From JBBDMC01 sp963775235 (GTDB lineage: Bacteria > Pseudomonadota > Alphaproteobacteria > Rhizobiales > Kaistiaceae), in contig CAVZHY010000002.1 in assembly GCA_963775235.1 (NCBI GenBank), forward strand, positions 186,001 to 250,000: 64,000 bases of DNA, read 5' to 3'. Both the position numbers and the translations under genes were made by a program. Below the pieces are notes generated by a model. The model was not told the origin of the DNA and did no database searches. It saw only the letters and a program-made list of their open reading frames with translations. This document shows, piece after piece, positions 16,675-25,955 of this stretch; within the stretch, counting starts at the first letter, position 1; every line of letters begins with the position of its first letter.

Positions 16675-16736
16675 ATCCCTCCCCGGCACGGGGAGGGGGG
16701 ACCATGCGCAGCATGGTGGGTGGGGTGGGTGCGTCG
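16675..16736 (-). repeat. Palindromic intergenic element, copy A
   Basis: Read on the minus strand, this stretch has CCCCACCCACC, 13 variable bases, TCCCCCCTCCCCG, a short loop and CGGGGAGGGAT. The same order and the same 13-base spacing occur on the plus strand at 32320-32391, so they are copies of one element. The terminal part forms an 8-bp hairpin. Confidence 0.65.
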
Positions 16737-16916
16737 AAGGCCCCCACCCGTCTCCTCGCTGCCGCGAGGAGCCACCCTCCCCGCTTCGGGGGAGGGATGG
16801 TTCCCTGCACTTTGCCTCAGGCTCCTGCTGAGCGGTCAGCTTCTTGCCCCACTGGGGGGAAACCATGATCGCGGTCAGCGTGCTTGCACGTGGCTCAAAC
16901 CGCTGATCGAGAAGGC

Positions 16917-17002
16917 CATCCCTCCCCACCGAAGTCGGATATATCCGACTTCGGCACGTCTTCCGCCAAACACGGGTAAACCCGTGTTTGGTGCGGGGAG
17001 GG
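16917..17002. repeat. Nested palindromic element with two perfect inner dyads
   Basis: The outer arms are ATCCCTCCCCACC near 16917-16929 and GGTGCGGGGAGGGTGG near 16990-17003. Inside are a perfect 26-base palindrome at 16929-16954 (half-site CCGAAGTCGGATA) and a dyad at 16966-16991 with 12-base arms (CCAAACACGGGT) around AA. Further 3' there is a 7-bp GCGATCG/CGATCGC hairpin. Transcribed from either strand it would fold into a compact multi-hairpin structure. It resembles REP/BIME-type repeats, but I cannot assign it to a named family. Confidence 0.7.
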
Positions 17003-17176
17003 TGGCGAGCGATCGGCACGATCGCGAGACGGGTGGGGGGGCGGCAGACGACGCGGCTGCGCGCGAGCCAGAGACTGCGGTGATCAGCGCGGGCGCGCCC
17101 TCAAGGGGGGAGGTTAAACGCAGGCGAATAATGCCCGGCGCGCCAAGCCCTCAACCGGACAAGTCCTGCTCGTTCC

Positions 17177-18025
17177 CTACCCCATCCCCTCCCTGAAGGG
17201 GCTCGCGGGGTAGGTGCCGAGGATGCGGACTTCGGTGGAGAAGAAGGCGAGTTCCTCCAGAGCCAGCTTCAGCGGGCGGTCGGACGGGTGGCCATCGACA
17301 TCGGCGTAGAACTGGGTGGCGAAGAACTTGCCGTCCAGCTGGTAGCTCTCGAGCTTCGTCATGTTGACGCCGTTGGTGGCGAAGCCGCCCATTGCCTTGT
17401 AGAGGGCGGCCGGCACGTTTCTGACGCGGAAGACGAAGGTGGTGATGACCGGGCCGGAGCCGCGGCGCGGGACGTGCGGCTTCTTCGACAGGATGATGAA
17501 GCGGGTGGTGTTGTGCGCCTCGTCCTCGACGTTCTCGGCGAGGATGACGAGGCCATAGGTCGCCGCGGCGATGCGCGGGGCGAGCGCGGCCTGGGTGATG
17601 TCGCCGGTATCGGCGATCTCGCGCGCGGCACCGGCGGTATCGCCGGCGATCACGGTCTTCCAGCGATGGCGGCGGATGATGTTGCGGCACTGACCGAGGG
17701 CGTGGATGTGGCTCGCGACGGTTTGGATCGACTTCAACGTGGCACCGGGCGGCGCCATCAGGTTGAAATGGATCGGCATGAAGTACTCGGCGATGATGTG
17801 GAGGCCCGAGGTCGGCAGCAGGTGGTGGATGTCGGCAACGCGGCCGGCGAGCGAATTCTCGATCGGGATCATCGCGAGGTCGGCGGCGCCGCTCTCGACG
17901 GCGGCAAAGCAATCCTCGAACGTCGGGCACGGCACCGCCTCGGCCCGCGGATAGACCTCGCGGCAGGCAAGATCGGAGTTCGCCCCCGGCTCGCCCTGGT
18001 AGACCACCTTTTTACGCGTCGGCAT
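17177..18025 (-). CDS. pheA: Prephenate dehydratase
   Basis: Converts prephenate to phenylpyruvate in phenylalanine synthesis; monofunctional, 282 residues. The catalytic PDT domain covers about residues 6-185 with YQGEPGANS, the IPIENSLAG block and the catalytic NTTRF motif near 170. A C-terminal ACT domain covers about 195-275 and should give feedback control by Phe. Its ligand motif reads LESYQ where E. coli PheA has ESRP, and the ATQFYADVDGH strand follows. The gene stands alone on the minus strand, divergent from the cytochrome c gene. Prephenate dehydratase next to a CycM-type cytochrome is a common alphaproteobacterial arrangement. Confidence 0.95.
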   Translation of the reverse strand: MPTRKKVVYQGEPGANSDLACREVYPRAEAVPCPTFEDCFAAVESGAADLAMIPIENSLAGRVADIHHLLPTSGLHIIAEYFMPIHFNLMAPPGATLKSIQTVASHIHALGQCRNIIRRHRWKTVIAGDTAGAAREIADTGDITQAALAPRIAAATYGLVILAENVEDEAHNTTRFIILSKKPHVPRRGSGPVITTFVFRVRNVPAALYKAMGGFATNGVNMTKLESYQLDGKFFATQFYADVDGHPSDRPLKLALEELAFFSTEVRILGTYPASPFREGMG

Positions 18026-18174
18026 GATCGCCCCCCGTCGTCCATGGGCCGGCGCCTGCCGGCGCGGCAGGCTTTAGCAGCAATCGCCCCGGCGCAGAAG
18101 CAACGCGCATGAGGGTGCGCCGGTGGAGACGCGGATCGGGACAAATCGTCACGACCGGGACGGAACCGGCCATG

Positions 18175-18204
18175 TTGCTATTGTCCGCGCAAAACCTGTA
18201 ATTT
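18175..18204 (+). promoter_or_regulatory. Possible sigma-70-type promoter for the cytochrome c gene
   Basis: TTGCTA at 18175-18180 and TAATTT at 18199-18204 are separated by 18 bases, 70 bases before the cytochrome start. Each hexamer matches about four of six consensus positions. Weak evidence from sequence alone. Confidence 0.3.
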
Positions 18205-18273
18205 GCGCCCGGGCCGGCGGTGGGGACCAATTCCGGCACATCCTGTTTGTCGTTCGCCGGAGCCTCGTCGACC

Positions 18274-19496
18274 ATGGACTCGTTCGAATTCAACAAGATT
18301 GCCGGAGCGGTCCTGGGCACCGCTCTCGCCGTGATGGCCGTCAAGATCATCGCCGACGCCATCTATACGCCGGGCGAGCCGACCAAACCCGGCTACGAAG
18401 TGGCCGTGGCGCCGAGCGCCGAAGGCGGTGCGGCCGGCGGAGAGGCCGCGCAGGCGGGCGGCGGCGGGGTTCCGCAGGCAGGCGGCGGCGCGCCGGCGGT
18501 GACGCCGATCGCGGTCAGGCTGCAGACGGCGGACCCGAAGGTCGGCGAGACCAAGGCCAGGATCTGCATGGCCTGCCACAACTTTAACCAGGGCGGCGGA
18601 ACCAAGGTCGGACCCGATCTCTACGGCGTCGTCGGCTCACCGGTGCTCTACCACGCCGACTTCGGGTATTCCCAGGCCATGCAGGAGAAGGGCAAGCAGG
18701 GGATGACCTGGACCTTCGACAACCTGGACAAGTTCCTCACCGATCCGCAGGGCTTCATCCCCGGCACGGCCATGACCTATGCCGGCATGAAAGATGCCAC
18801 GGACCGGGCGAACGTGATCGACTTCCTGAGGACCAACGCCGACAGCCCGGTGCCGCTGCCGGCAGCAACGGCGGGAGGCGCGCCAGCACAGGCACCCGCC
18901 GCAGCCGCGCCCTCAGCGCCGGCCGAGCAACAGGCGCAGGCTCCGGCGGCGCCTGCCCCTCGGCGCCGGCCGCACCGGCTCCGTCAGCGCCGGCGCAGAC
19001 GGCCCAGGCGCCGGCGGCACCGGCCGCGCCGGCTCCAGCTGCACCCGCTCCGGCTGCCGCGGCCGCGGGCGGGACACCCGATGACTTCGAGGCTGCACTG
19101 GCGGCCGCGGACGTCGGCGCTGGCAAGACCAAGGCGGCGATATGCCTGGCGTGTCACAACCTGAACAAGGGCGCCGGAAACAAGGTCGGGCCTGATCTTT
19201 ACGGGGTCGTCGGCGCGCAGGTGATTGAGGACAACGGCTACAGCTATTCGCAGGCGATGCAGGACTGGGGCCAGGGCAAGACCTGGACCTTCGACGAACT
19301 CAACCAGTTCCTGGCGGGGCCGCAGGCCTTCATCCCGGGGACCAAGATGTCATTCGCCGGATTCAAGAACGTGCAGGACCGGGCGAACGTGATCGCCTTC
19401 CTCAACTCCAACTCGGACAATCCGTTGCCCTTGCCGGCCGGAGGCGGAGCGGCCCCGCAGCACTCGACCGAGCTGCCGGCGCCGGCGGCGCAATAG
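18274..19496 (+). CDS. Membrane-anchored dihaem cytochrome c, two CycM-like domains (one frame break)
   Basis: Electron-transfer protein of about 407 residues. The N-terminal anchor (FNKIAGAVLGTALAVMAVKI, about residues 6-25) is the CycM-type membrane segment. Domain 1 has haem motif CMACH and the Met-ligand region IPGTAMTYAGMKD. A long Ala/Pro linker follows, then domain 2 with CLACH and IPGTKMSFAGFKN. The two domains share most residues from KVGPDLYGVVG to DRANVI-FL, pointing to internal duplication. The frame breaks near 18958, where one C appears lost in the linker (GCCCCT run); downstream the protein is intact to 19496. It probably faces the periplasm and carries electrons in respiration. 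Confidence 0.87.
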
Positions 19497-19679
19497 GGGC
19501 GGTCGGCGGCGTTGATCCGCCGGCCCTATGTGTGGGGTCGCGGCCTGGGGTCGCGGCGATTTTTGCCGGCAATTTCCCGCAAGCGGTGTCGCTTTCCGCC
19601 GTCCGCCCTTAATATGTCCTGAAAGGGACGTGAAGGGCGGGCCGGCGAAACGATTGCGCGCAGTCAACGGGAGAGGCCG

Positions 19680-21551
19680 ATGAAGACGTTGCTGACGACA
19701 GCCCTTGCCCTCGTGGCGCTTGCCGCCGGCGGCCTCGCCACGGCCGATGTTGCCAGCGCGCAGGACGACGGCGAATGGGTCACGGGCGTCAGCCTCGTCG
19801 ACCAGCCCGGATACAAGCCGGGCTTTCCGCACTTCAACTATGTCAACCCGGACGCGCCGAAGGGCGGCGTGGCGCGGCTTTCGGGTTCCGGCCCGACGTT
19901 CGACACGCTCAATCCCATCCTGCCCAAGGGTGTGGCGGCGGACGGCCTCGGCCTCATCTATGAGACGCTGATGACGCCGGCGATCGACGAGGAAAACATC
20001 TCGGCCGAATATCCGCAAATCGCCGACGCGCTGAAATTCCCGGCTGACTATTCATCGGTCACCTACCGCATCAATCCGAAGGCCAAGTGGCACGACGGCA
20101 CGCCGATCACGGCAGAGGACGTCAAGTGGTCGTTCGACAAGCTGGTGGAACTCAATCCCAGCCAGCGGTTCTATTACCAGCACGTGAAGAGCGCAGACGT
20201 CACCGCGCCCGACCAGGTGACCTTCACGTTCGACGAGAAGGGTAACCGCGAGCTGCCGCAGATCGTGGGGCAGTTGCTGATCCTGCCGCAGCACTGGTGG
20301 GAGGGCAAGGACGCCAACGGCAAGCAGAGGGACATCAGCCAGGGAACGCTCGAGCCGCCGCTCGGCTCCGGTCCCTACAAGGTCGCCTCGGTCGACCCCG
20401 GCCGCTCGATCACCTACCAGCGGGTGCCGGATTTCTGGGGCAAGGACCTCAACACGTATATCGGCACCAACAACTTCGACCAGGTGAAATACGAGTACTA
20501 CCGCGATCTCGATGTCGAGTTTCAGGCGTTCAAGGCGGACCAGTTCGACTTCTGGGCAGAGAACGAGGCCAAACGCTGGGCGACCGCGTACGACTTCCCG
20601 GCGATGAAGAGCGGGAAAGTCAACAAGCAGGCGGTCGACCTGGAGCAGACATCGGGCATCATGGTCGGGTTCATCCCCAACCTGCGCCGCCCGCTGTTCC
20701 AGGACGTGCGTGTCAGGCGTGCGCTCAACTACGCCTTCGACTTCGAGCAACTGAACAAGGACATTTTCTTCGGGCAATACACGCGCATCAACTCGTTCTT
20801 CTTCGGCATCCCGATCGGCTGGCACGGGCTGCCGCAAGGCCGGGAGCTGGAGATACTCGACAGCGTACGCGACAAGGTTCCGCCGGAGGTCTTCACCGAG
20901 GAATACACGAACCCGGTCGGCGGCGACCCGCAGAAGGTGCGCGACAACCTGAGGAAGGCGGTCGAGCTGTTCCAGGCGGCGGGCTACCACCTCGACGGCA
21001 ACAACATGGTCGGTCCCGACGGGAAGCCTGTGCACTTCGAGATCCTGCTCAACGGCCCGACGATCGAGCGGGTGGCCCTGCCCTACCAGCAGTCGCTGAA
21101 GCGCATCGGCATCGACGTCAGCGTGCGCACGGTCGATTCCAGCCAGTTCGTCACGCGCGTGCGCTCGCGCGACTTCGACATGATCTACACCGGCTGGGCG
21201 GAATCGAACTCGCCGGGCAACGAGCAACTGGACTTCTGGGGGTCACAGTCGGCGGACCGCAACTCGTCGCGCAACTACGCGGGGATCAAGGACCCGGCAG
21301 TCGACACCATCATCAACGACCTGATCCTTTCCAAGGACCGCGCCGATCAACTGGCTGCGGTCGCGGCGCTCGACCGGGTGCTGATGTGGGAGCAGTACGT
21401 CATCCCGAGCTACACGATCCTGACCGACCGGATCGCCTACTGGGACCGCTTCGGACATTCTGACTACAAGAAGCTGAGGTTCGACATAGGCTTCCCGACG
21501 ACGTGGTGGTGGGACGCCGACAAGGCGGCCAAGATCGGAAGCGCGCAATGA
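19680..21551 (+). CDS. yejA: Extracellular solute-binding protein family 5, YejA-like (Sec-exported)
   Basis: Periplasmic peptide-binding protein of an oligopeptide/microcin C-type ABC importer, 623 residues. Sec signal with cleavage near SAQ (about residue 27), then FPHFNYVNPDAPKGG, a YejA-family hallmark. Family-5 blocks follow: KWHDGTPITAEDVKWSFDKL, LEPPLGSGPYKV and RPLFQDVRVRRALNYAFDFE. It is the first gene of a long operon and overlaps the next binding-protein gene by ATGA. In enterobacteria, YejABEF imports small peptides and microcin C. Confidence 0.92.
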   Translation: MKTLLTTALALVALAAGGLATADVASAQDDGEWVTGVSLVDQPGYKPGFPHFNYVNPDAPKGGVARLSGSGPTFDTLNPILPKGVAADGLGLIYETLMTPAIDEENISAEYPQIADALKFPADYSSVTYRINPKAKWHDGTPITAEDVKWSFDKLVELNPSQRFYYQHVKSADVTAPDQVTFTFDEKGNRELPQIVGQLLILPQHWWEGKDANGKQRDISQGTLEPPLGSGPYKVASVDPGRSITYQRVPDFWGKDLNTYIGTNNFDQVKYEYYRDLDVEFQAFKADQFDFWAENEAKRWATAYDFPAMKSGKVNKQAVDLEQTSGIMVGFIPNLRRPLFQDVRVRRALNYAFDFEQLNKDIFFGQYTRINSFFFGIPIGWHGLPQGRELEILDSVRDKVPPEVFTEEYTNPVGGDPQKVRDNLRKAVELFQAAGYHLDGNNMVGPDGKPVHFEILLNGPTIERVALPYQQSLKRIGIDVSVRTVDSSQFVTRVRSRDFDMIYTGWAESNSPGNEQLDFWGSQSADRNSSRNYAGIKDPAVDTIINDLILSKDRADQLAAVAALDRVLMWEQYVIPSYTILTDRIAYWDRFGHSDYKKLRFDIGFPTTWWWDADKAAKIGSAQ

Positions 21552-23422
21552 GCGGCAGGATGCGCGGGCTCACCCGTCGTGCGGCGCTGGTCGCCGGGGG
21601 GGCCGCGCTCGCCACGCCGCTGATGAGGCCCTTCGCGTGGGCGGCCGGCCGCAGCGGCCTGCACGGCCTGTCGGTGTTCGGCGAACTGAAATACCCGGCC
21701 GATTTCCCGCATTTCGACTACGTCAACGCAGATGCGCCCAAGGGCGGGCGGATGAACTTCCAGCCGCCCAACTGGGCGTATAACCAGTCGCCGCAGACGT
21801 TCAACACGCTCAATTCGTTCGTGCTGCGGGGCGACGCGCCGCCACGCATGGAGATGACCTTCGACACATTGATGTCGGCCGCCGAGGACGAGCCCAGTTC
21901 CTACTACGGGCTGGTTGCCGAATCGGTCGATGTCTCCGACGACAGCAACGCGTTCACGTTTCATCTGCGGTCCGGGCCCACTTTCCATGACGGCTCGCAG
22001 CTCGGCGCCGAGGACGTCGCCTTCTCGCTGATGCTGCTGAGGGAGAAAGGCCACCCGGAAATTTCGCAGGTGATCGCTTCGATGGTGAAAGCCGAGGCCA
22101 CCGGCGTTGGCACCGTCGTCGTCACGCTCAACGGCCAACAGACCCGCGAGACGATTTTTACCATCGCAACTCTGCCCATCTTCTCGAAGGCCTACTACAC
22201 GGACCACCCGTTCGATTCGTCCACGCTCGATCCGCCGCTCGGCTCGGGGGGTTACAAGGTCGGGAACGTTTCGGCCGGGCGCTTCATCGAGTACCAGCGG
22301 GTGAGCGACTATTGGGGCAAGGACCTGCCGGTCAATGTTGGGCAGGGAAATTTCGACGTCATCCGCATCGACTTTTTCCAGGAGCGCGAGACCGCGTTCG
22401 AGGCCTTCAAGAAGGGCGCGATCACCTTTCGCGAGGAGTTCACCTCGATAACCTGGGCGACCGGCTACGACTTTCCCGCCCTCACCCAGGGCAAGGTCAA
22501 GAAGACGCTGTTTCCGGCCGAGGCGATACCGGCGCTGCAGGGTTCCTTCTTCAACACCAGACGAGACAAGTTCGCCGACCCCAGGACGCCGCTCGCCATC
22601 GGGCTCGCATTCGATTTCGAATGGACGAACAAGAACCTGTTCTTCGATTCCTATTCACGCGAGTTCTCGTACTTCCAGAATTCGGACTTCATGGCGGACG
22701 GCAAGCCCGGGCCCGACGAGTTGAAACTGCTGGAGCCGTATCGCGGCGATCTGCCTGAGGAGGTCTTCGGGGACGCCTGGGTGCCACCGAAAAGCGACGG
22801 TTCGGGTGCCGACCGCGAGATGCTGAAACAGGCCTTCGACCTGCTGACGGCCGCCGGCTGGCAGCAGAAAGGCGGCAAGCTCGTCAACAGCGCGGGCGAT
22901 CCGCTGGATGTCGAGTTCCTGATCGATTCCTCCGTATTCGAGCGCGTGCTGACGCCGTGGGTGGCGAACCTCAAGCGCGTCGGCGTCACCGGGACGATTC
23001 GCCAGGTGGACCCGGCGCAATATCAGGCGCGCCTCAACGATTTCGATTTCGATGTCGTCATGGCGGCGTTCCGCTTCTCGGCTACGCCGCTCGACGGCCT
23101 CGCGCAGTTTTTTGGCTCCAGGGCGGCCGACACGCGGGGAACCCGCAACTATTCCGGCATCAAGAACAAGGCCGTCGACGGCTTGCTGGATCAGCTCCCG
23201 GCGGTCGCCAGCCGCGAACAACTGGTGACGCTGCTCAAGACGCTCGACCGCGTATTGCGCGCCGGACAATACTGGGTGCCCAGCTGGTATCTCGCCAATC
23301 ACCGCGTCGCCCACTGGGACCTGTTTGGCTGGCCGGCGACGAAGCCGGACTACGCCTTTGCGCCGGAATCGACCTGGTGGTTCGACACCGGCAAGGCACG
23401 GGCGATCGGTTACACAGGATAA
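21548..23422 (+). CDS. yejA: Second YejA-like solute-binding protein, Tat-exported
   Basis: Binding protein of 624 residues, paralogous to the preceding gene (shared FPHFDYVNADAPKGG, TFHDGSQLGAEDVAFS and LDPPLGSGGYKV). The leader differs: RGLTRRAALVAGG, with an RR pair before a moderate hydrophobic stretch, indicates twin-arginine export, whereas its neighbour uses Sec. ATG21548 overlaps the previous stop (ATGA), so the pair is translationally coupled. It presumably widens the ligand range of the same permease. 212 bases without a gene separate it from yejB. Confidence 0.9.
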   Translation: MSGRMRGLTRRAALVAGGAALATPLMRPFAWAAGRSGLHGLSVFGELKYPADFPHFDYVNADAPKGGRMNFQPPNWAYNQSPQTFNTLNSFVLRGDAPPRMEMTFDTLMSAAEDEPSSYYGLVAESVDVSDDSNAFTFHLRSGPTFHDGSQLGAEDVAFSLMLLREKGHPEISQVIASMVKAEATGVGTVVVTLNGQQTRETIFTIATLPIFSKAYYTDHPFDSSTLDPPLGSGGYKVGNVSAGRFIEYQRVSDYWGKDLPVNVGQGNFDVIRIDFFQERETAFEAFKKGAITFREEFTSITWATGYDFPALTQGKVKKTLFPAEAIPALQGSFFNTRRDKFADPRTPLAIGLAFDFEWTNKNLFFDSYSREFSYFQNSDFMADGKPGPDELKLLEPYRGDLPEEVFGDAWVPPKSDGSGADREMLKQAFDLLTAAGWQQKGGKLVNSAGDPLDVEFLIDSSVFERVLTPWVANLKRVGVTGTIRQVDPAQYQARLNDFDFDVVMAAFRFSATPLDGLAQFFGSRAADTRGTRNYSGIKNKAVDGLLDQLPAVASREQLVTLLKTLDRVLRAGQYWVPSWYLANHRVAHWDLFGWPATKPDYAFAPESTWWFDTGKARAIGYTG

Positions 23423-23634
23423 CGTTGCTCCGAATGATATTGGGCCGCCGCATATCCTTGCTTCGCCGTTCCCCCGGCGCGATGCAGCGCGCCGGCGGTG
23501 CATCGCAGACCCGGGGTCCGGCGCGTCGCGACAGGTCCCGGTTCGGCAACCCACCACTTCGTGCTGCGCTGCGCCCGCGACACGCCGCCTGCGCAAGCCT
23601 GCATGTCCGCCGGACCTGGACCAGCTAGGACAAG

Positions 23635-24761
23635 ATGGGCGCTTACGTCCTTCGCCGCGTGCTGCTGATGATCCCGACGATCATCGGGATCATGGCGATC
23701 AGCTTCCTCGTGGTGCAATTCGCGCCGGGCGGGCCGATCGAACGGGTGATCGCCCAGTTGCAGGGCACCGACGTATCGGCGACGGCGCGGATCAGCGGCG
23801 GCGGCGATTTTGCCGGACGGGCGCCGGCCAGAACCCCGGCGGCGAAAGCAGCGTCACCTCGAAGTACCGCGGCGCGCAGGGGCTGGACCCGGAGTTCATC
23901 AAGTCACTGGAGAAGCAGTTCGGCTTCGACAAGCCGCCGCTCGAGCGTTTCGGCCTGATGTTGTGGAATTATTCGCGCTTCGATTTCGGGCAGAGTTACT
24001 TCCGCGACATCGGCGTGCTGCAACTGATCGCGGAAAAGCTGCCGGTGTCGATCTCGCTCGGCCTGTGGATGACGCTTCTCTCCTACGCGATCTCCATACC
24101 GCTCGGCATTCGCAAGGCGGTCAAGGACGGCACGCGCTTCGACATGTGGACGAGCGGCGTGATCATCATCGGCTACGCCATCCCCGGCTTCCTGTTCGCA
24201 ATCCTGCTGATCGTGCTGTTCGCCGGCGGCTCCTTCTTCAACTGGTTCCCGCTGCGCGGGCTGTGGTCGGACCAATATGCGCACATGCCGTGGTACAAGT
24301 GGATCCTCGATCCGCAGGCGATGCTTGACTACTTCTGGCATCTGGTGCTGCCCCTGACGGCGATGGCCCTTTCTGCCTTCGCGACGACGACGCTGCTCAC
24401 CAAGAACTCGTTCCTCGACGAAATCCGCAAGCAGTACGTGATGACGGCGCGCGCGAAGGGCCTGACCGAGCGGCAGGTGCTCTACGGCCACGTCTTCCGC
24501 AACGCCATGCTGATCGTCATTGCCGGCTTTCCGGGCGCTTTCATCAGCGCCTTCTTCGCCGGCTCTTTGCTGATCGAAACGATCTTTTCGCTCGACGGGC
24601 TGGGGTTGCTCGGGTTCGAATCCGTGCTCAACCGCGACTATCCGGTAGTTTTCGCGACCCTCTACATCTTCTCCCTGATGGGGCTGGTGGTGAACCTCGT
24701 CTCCGACCTCACCTATACGTGGATCGATCCCCGGATCGATTTCGAGACGCGCGAGGTGTGA
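23635..24761 (+). CDS. yejB: Oligopeptide/microcin C ABC transporter permease YejB (one frame break)
   Basis: First permease of the Yej importer, about 375 residues. The N-terminus AYVLRRVLLMIPTIIGIM, then QFAPGGPIERVIAQLQG, is the DppB/YejB signature. After the break the YejB sequence resumes with SKYRGAQGLDPEFIKS and the EAA loop TARAKGLTERQVLYGHVFRN. One G seems missing near 23822 (CGGGCGCC), joining the frame starting at 23635 to the one ending at 24761. It has about six membrane helices, with a large periplasmic loop 1 as in YejB. The preceding 212 bases hold no gene. Its stop overlaps the GTG of yejE. Confidence 0.9.
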
Positions 24762-25955
24762 ATTTGGACGTCAAGCTCGAGGAAAAGCTCGAGAGAAGCG
24801 GCTACGAGACGGTCGAGCCGCAACCGGGGCAGGAGGAGCCGCCGCCCAAGCGGCTGCTTACCCTGTCCCCGATCAACCGGCGCCGGCTCGACAATTTCAA
24901 GCGCAACAAACGCGGGCTATGGGCCTTCTGGATCTTCATGGTCCTTTTCGTCCTGTCGCTGTTCGCCGAGTTCATTTCCAACGACCGGCCGATCGTGGTC
25001 TCGTACCACGGCGAGATCCTGTTCCCGGTGTTCGTCAACTATCCGGAATCGAAATTCGGCGGCTTCCTGGCGACCACCGACTACCGCGACCCGTTCGTGC
25101 AGGACGAGATCCTGAAATCCGGCGGGTGGATGGTGTGGCCGCCGATCCGCTACTCCTACCGCACGGTCAACAACGAGATCTCCCGTTCCGGTGCCGGCGC
25201 CGCCGTGGTGGCTGATGAGCAAGCAGGTGCGCTGCCAGGGCTACCCCGGCGGCGTCAACGACCCCAACTGCACGCTCGGCAACATGAACTGGCTTGGTAC
25301 CGACGACCAGGCGCGCGACGTGGTGGCGCGGCTGATCTACGGCTTTCGCATCTCGGTGGAGTTCGGGCTGACGCTGGCGATCATCTCGTCGGTCATCGGC
25401 GTGCTGGCCGGCGCGGTGCAGGGCTTCTTCGGCGGCTGGATCGACCTCGGCTTCCAGCGGTTCATCGAGATATGGACCTCGATACCGTCGCTCTACATCC
25501 TGCTGATCATCTCCTCGGTAATCGCGCCGAGCTTCTTCGTGCTGCTCGGCATTCTGCTGCTGTTCTCGTGGACGGCGCTGGTGGGGGTGGTGCGGGCGGA
25601 GTTCCTGCGCGGCCGCAACTTCGAGTACATCAACGCGGCGCGGGCGCTGGGCGTCGGCAACCTGACGATCATGTTCCGCCACCTGTTGCCCAACGCGATG
25701 GTGGCGACGCTGACCTTCCTGCCGTTCATCCTCAACGGGTCGATCACGACGCTGACGGCACTCGACTTCCTCGGCTTCGGACTGCCGCCCGGCTCGCCGT
25801 CGCTCGGCGAGCTGCTGGCGCAGGGCAAGGACAACATCCACGCGCCGTGGCTGGGGCTGACGGGCTTCTTCGTCATCTCGATCATGCTGTCGCTGCTGAT
25901 CTTCGTCGGCGAGGCAGTGCGCGACGCTTTTGACCCCAGGAAGACGTTCACATGA
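24758..25955 (+). CDS. yejE: Oligopeptide/microcin C ABC transporter permease YejE (one frame break)
   Basis: Second permease, about 398 residues. The N-terminal cytoplasmic part is followed by SPINRRRLDNFKRNKRGLWA and the first membrane helix at about residues 50-70. A YejE-specific periplasmic region follows, then the DppC-type core with DQARDVVARLIYGFRISV and the EAA loop INAARALGVGNLTIMFRHLL. One extra base near 25187 (TTCCGGTGCC) shifts the frame; the continuation VPAPPWWLMSKQVRCQGY is as expected. The GTG at 24758 overlaps yejB by GTGA; TTG24764 is an alternative. The 3' end overlaps the CDF gene by ATGA. Confidence 0.9.

Larger units (their letters stand above)
16031..17176. other. Non-coding region of about 1.15 kb with palindromic repeats
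   Basis: No convincing gene is visible. A 102-codon minus-strand frame at 16244-16552 has no recognisable domain and no good start context. The region contains many small hairpins: an 8-bp one at 16275-16293 with loop AAC, an 8-bp CCCTCCCC/GGGGAGGG one at about 16677-16697, a 7-bp TCCTCGC/GCGAGGA one near 16752-16769, and the nested palindromes at 16917-17002. I looked for tmRNA, RNase P, 6S and SRP RNA signatures and saw none. It lies between two minus-strand genes and looks like accumulated repeat elements. Confidence 0.6.

Noticed and set aside
19501..19525. Terminator after the cytochrome c gene (9-bp stem with one GU pair).
   Set aside because: The stem is not followed by a T tract; it may be a simple GC-rich hairpin, so it is not listed.
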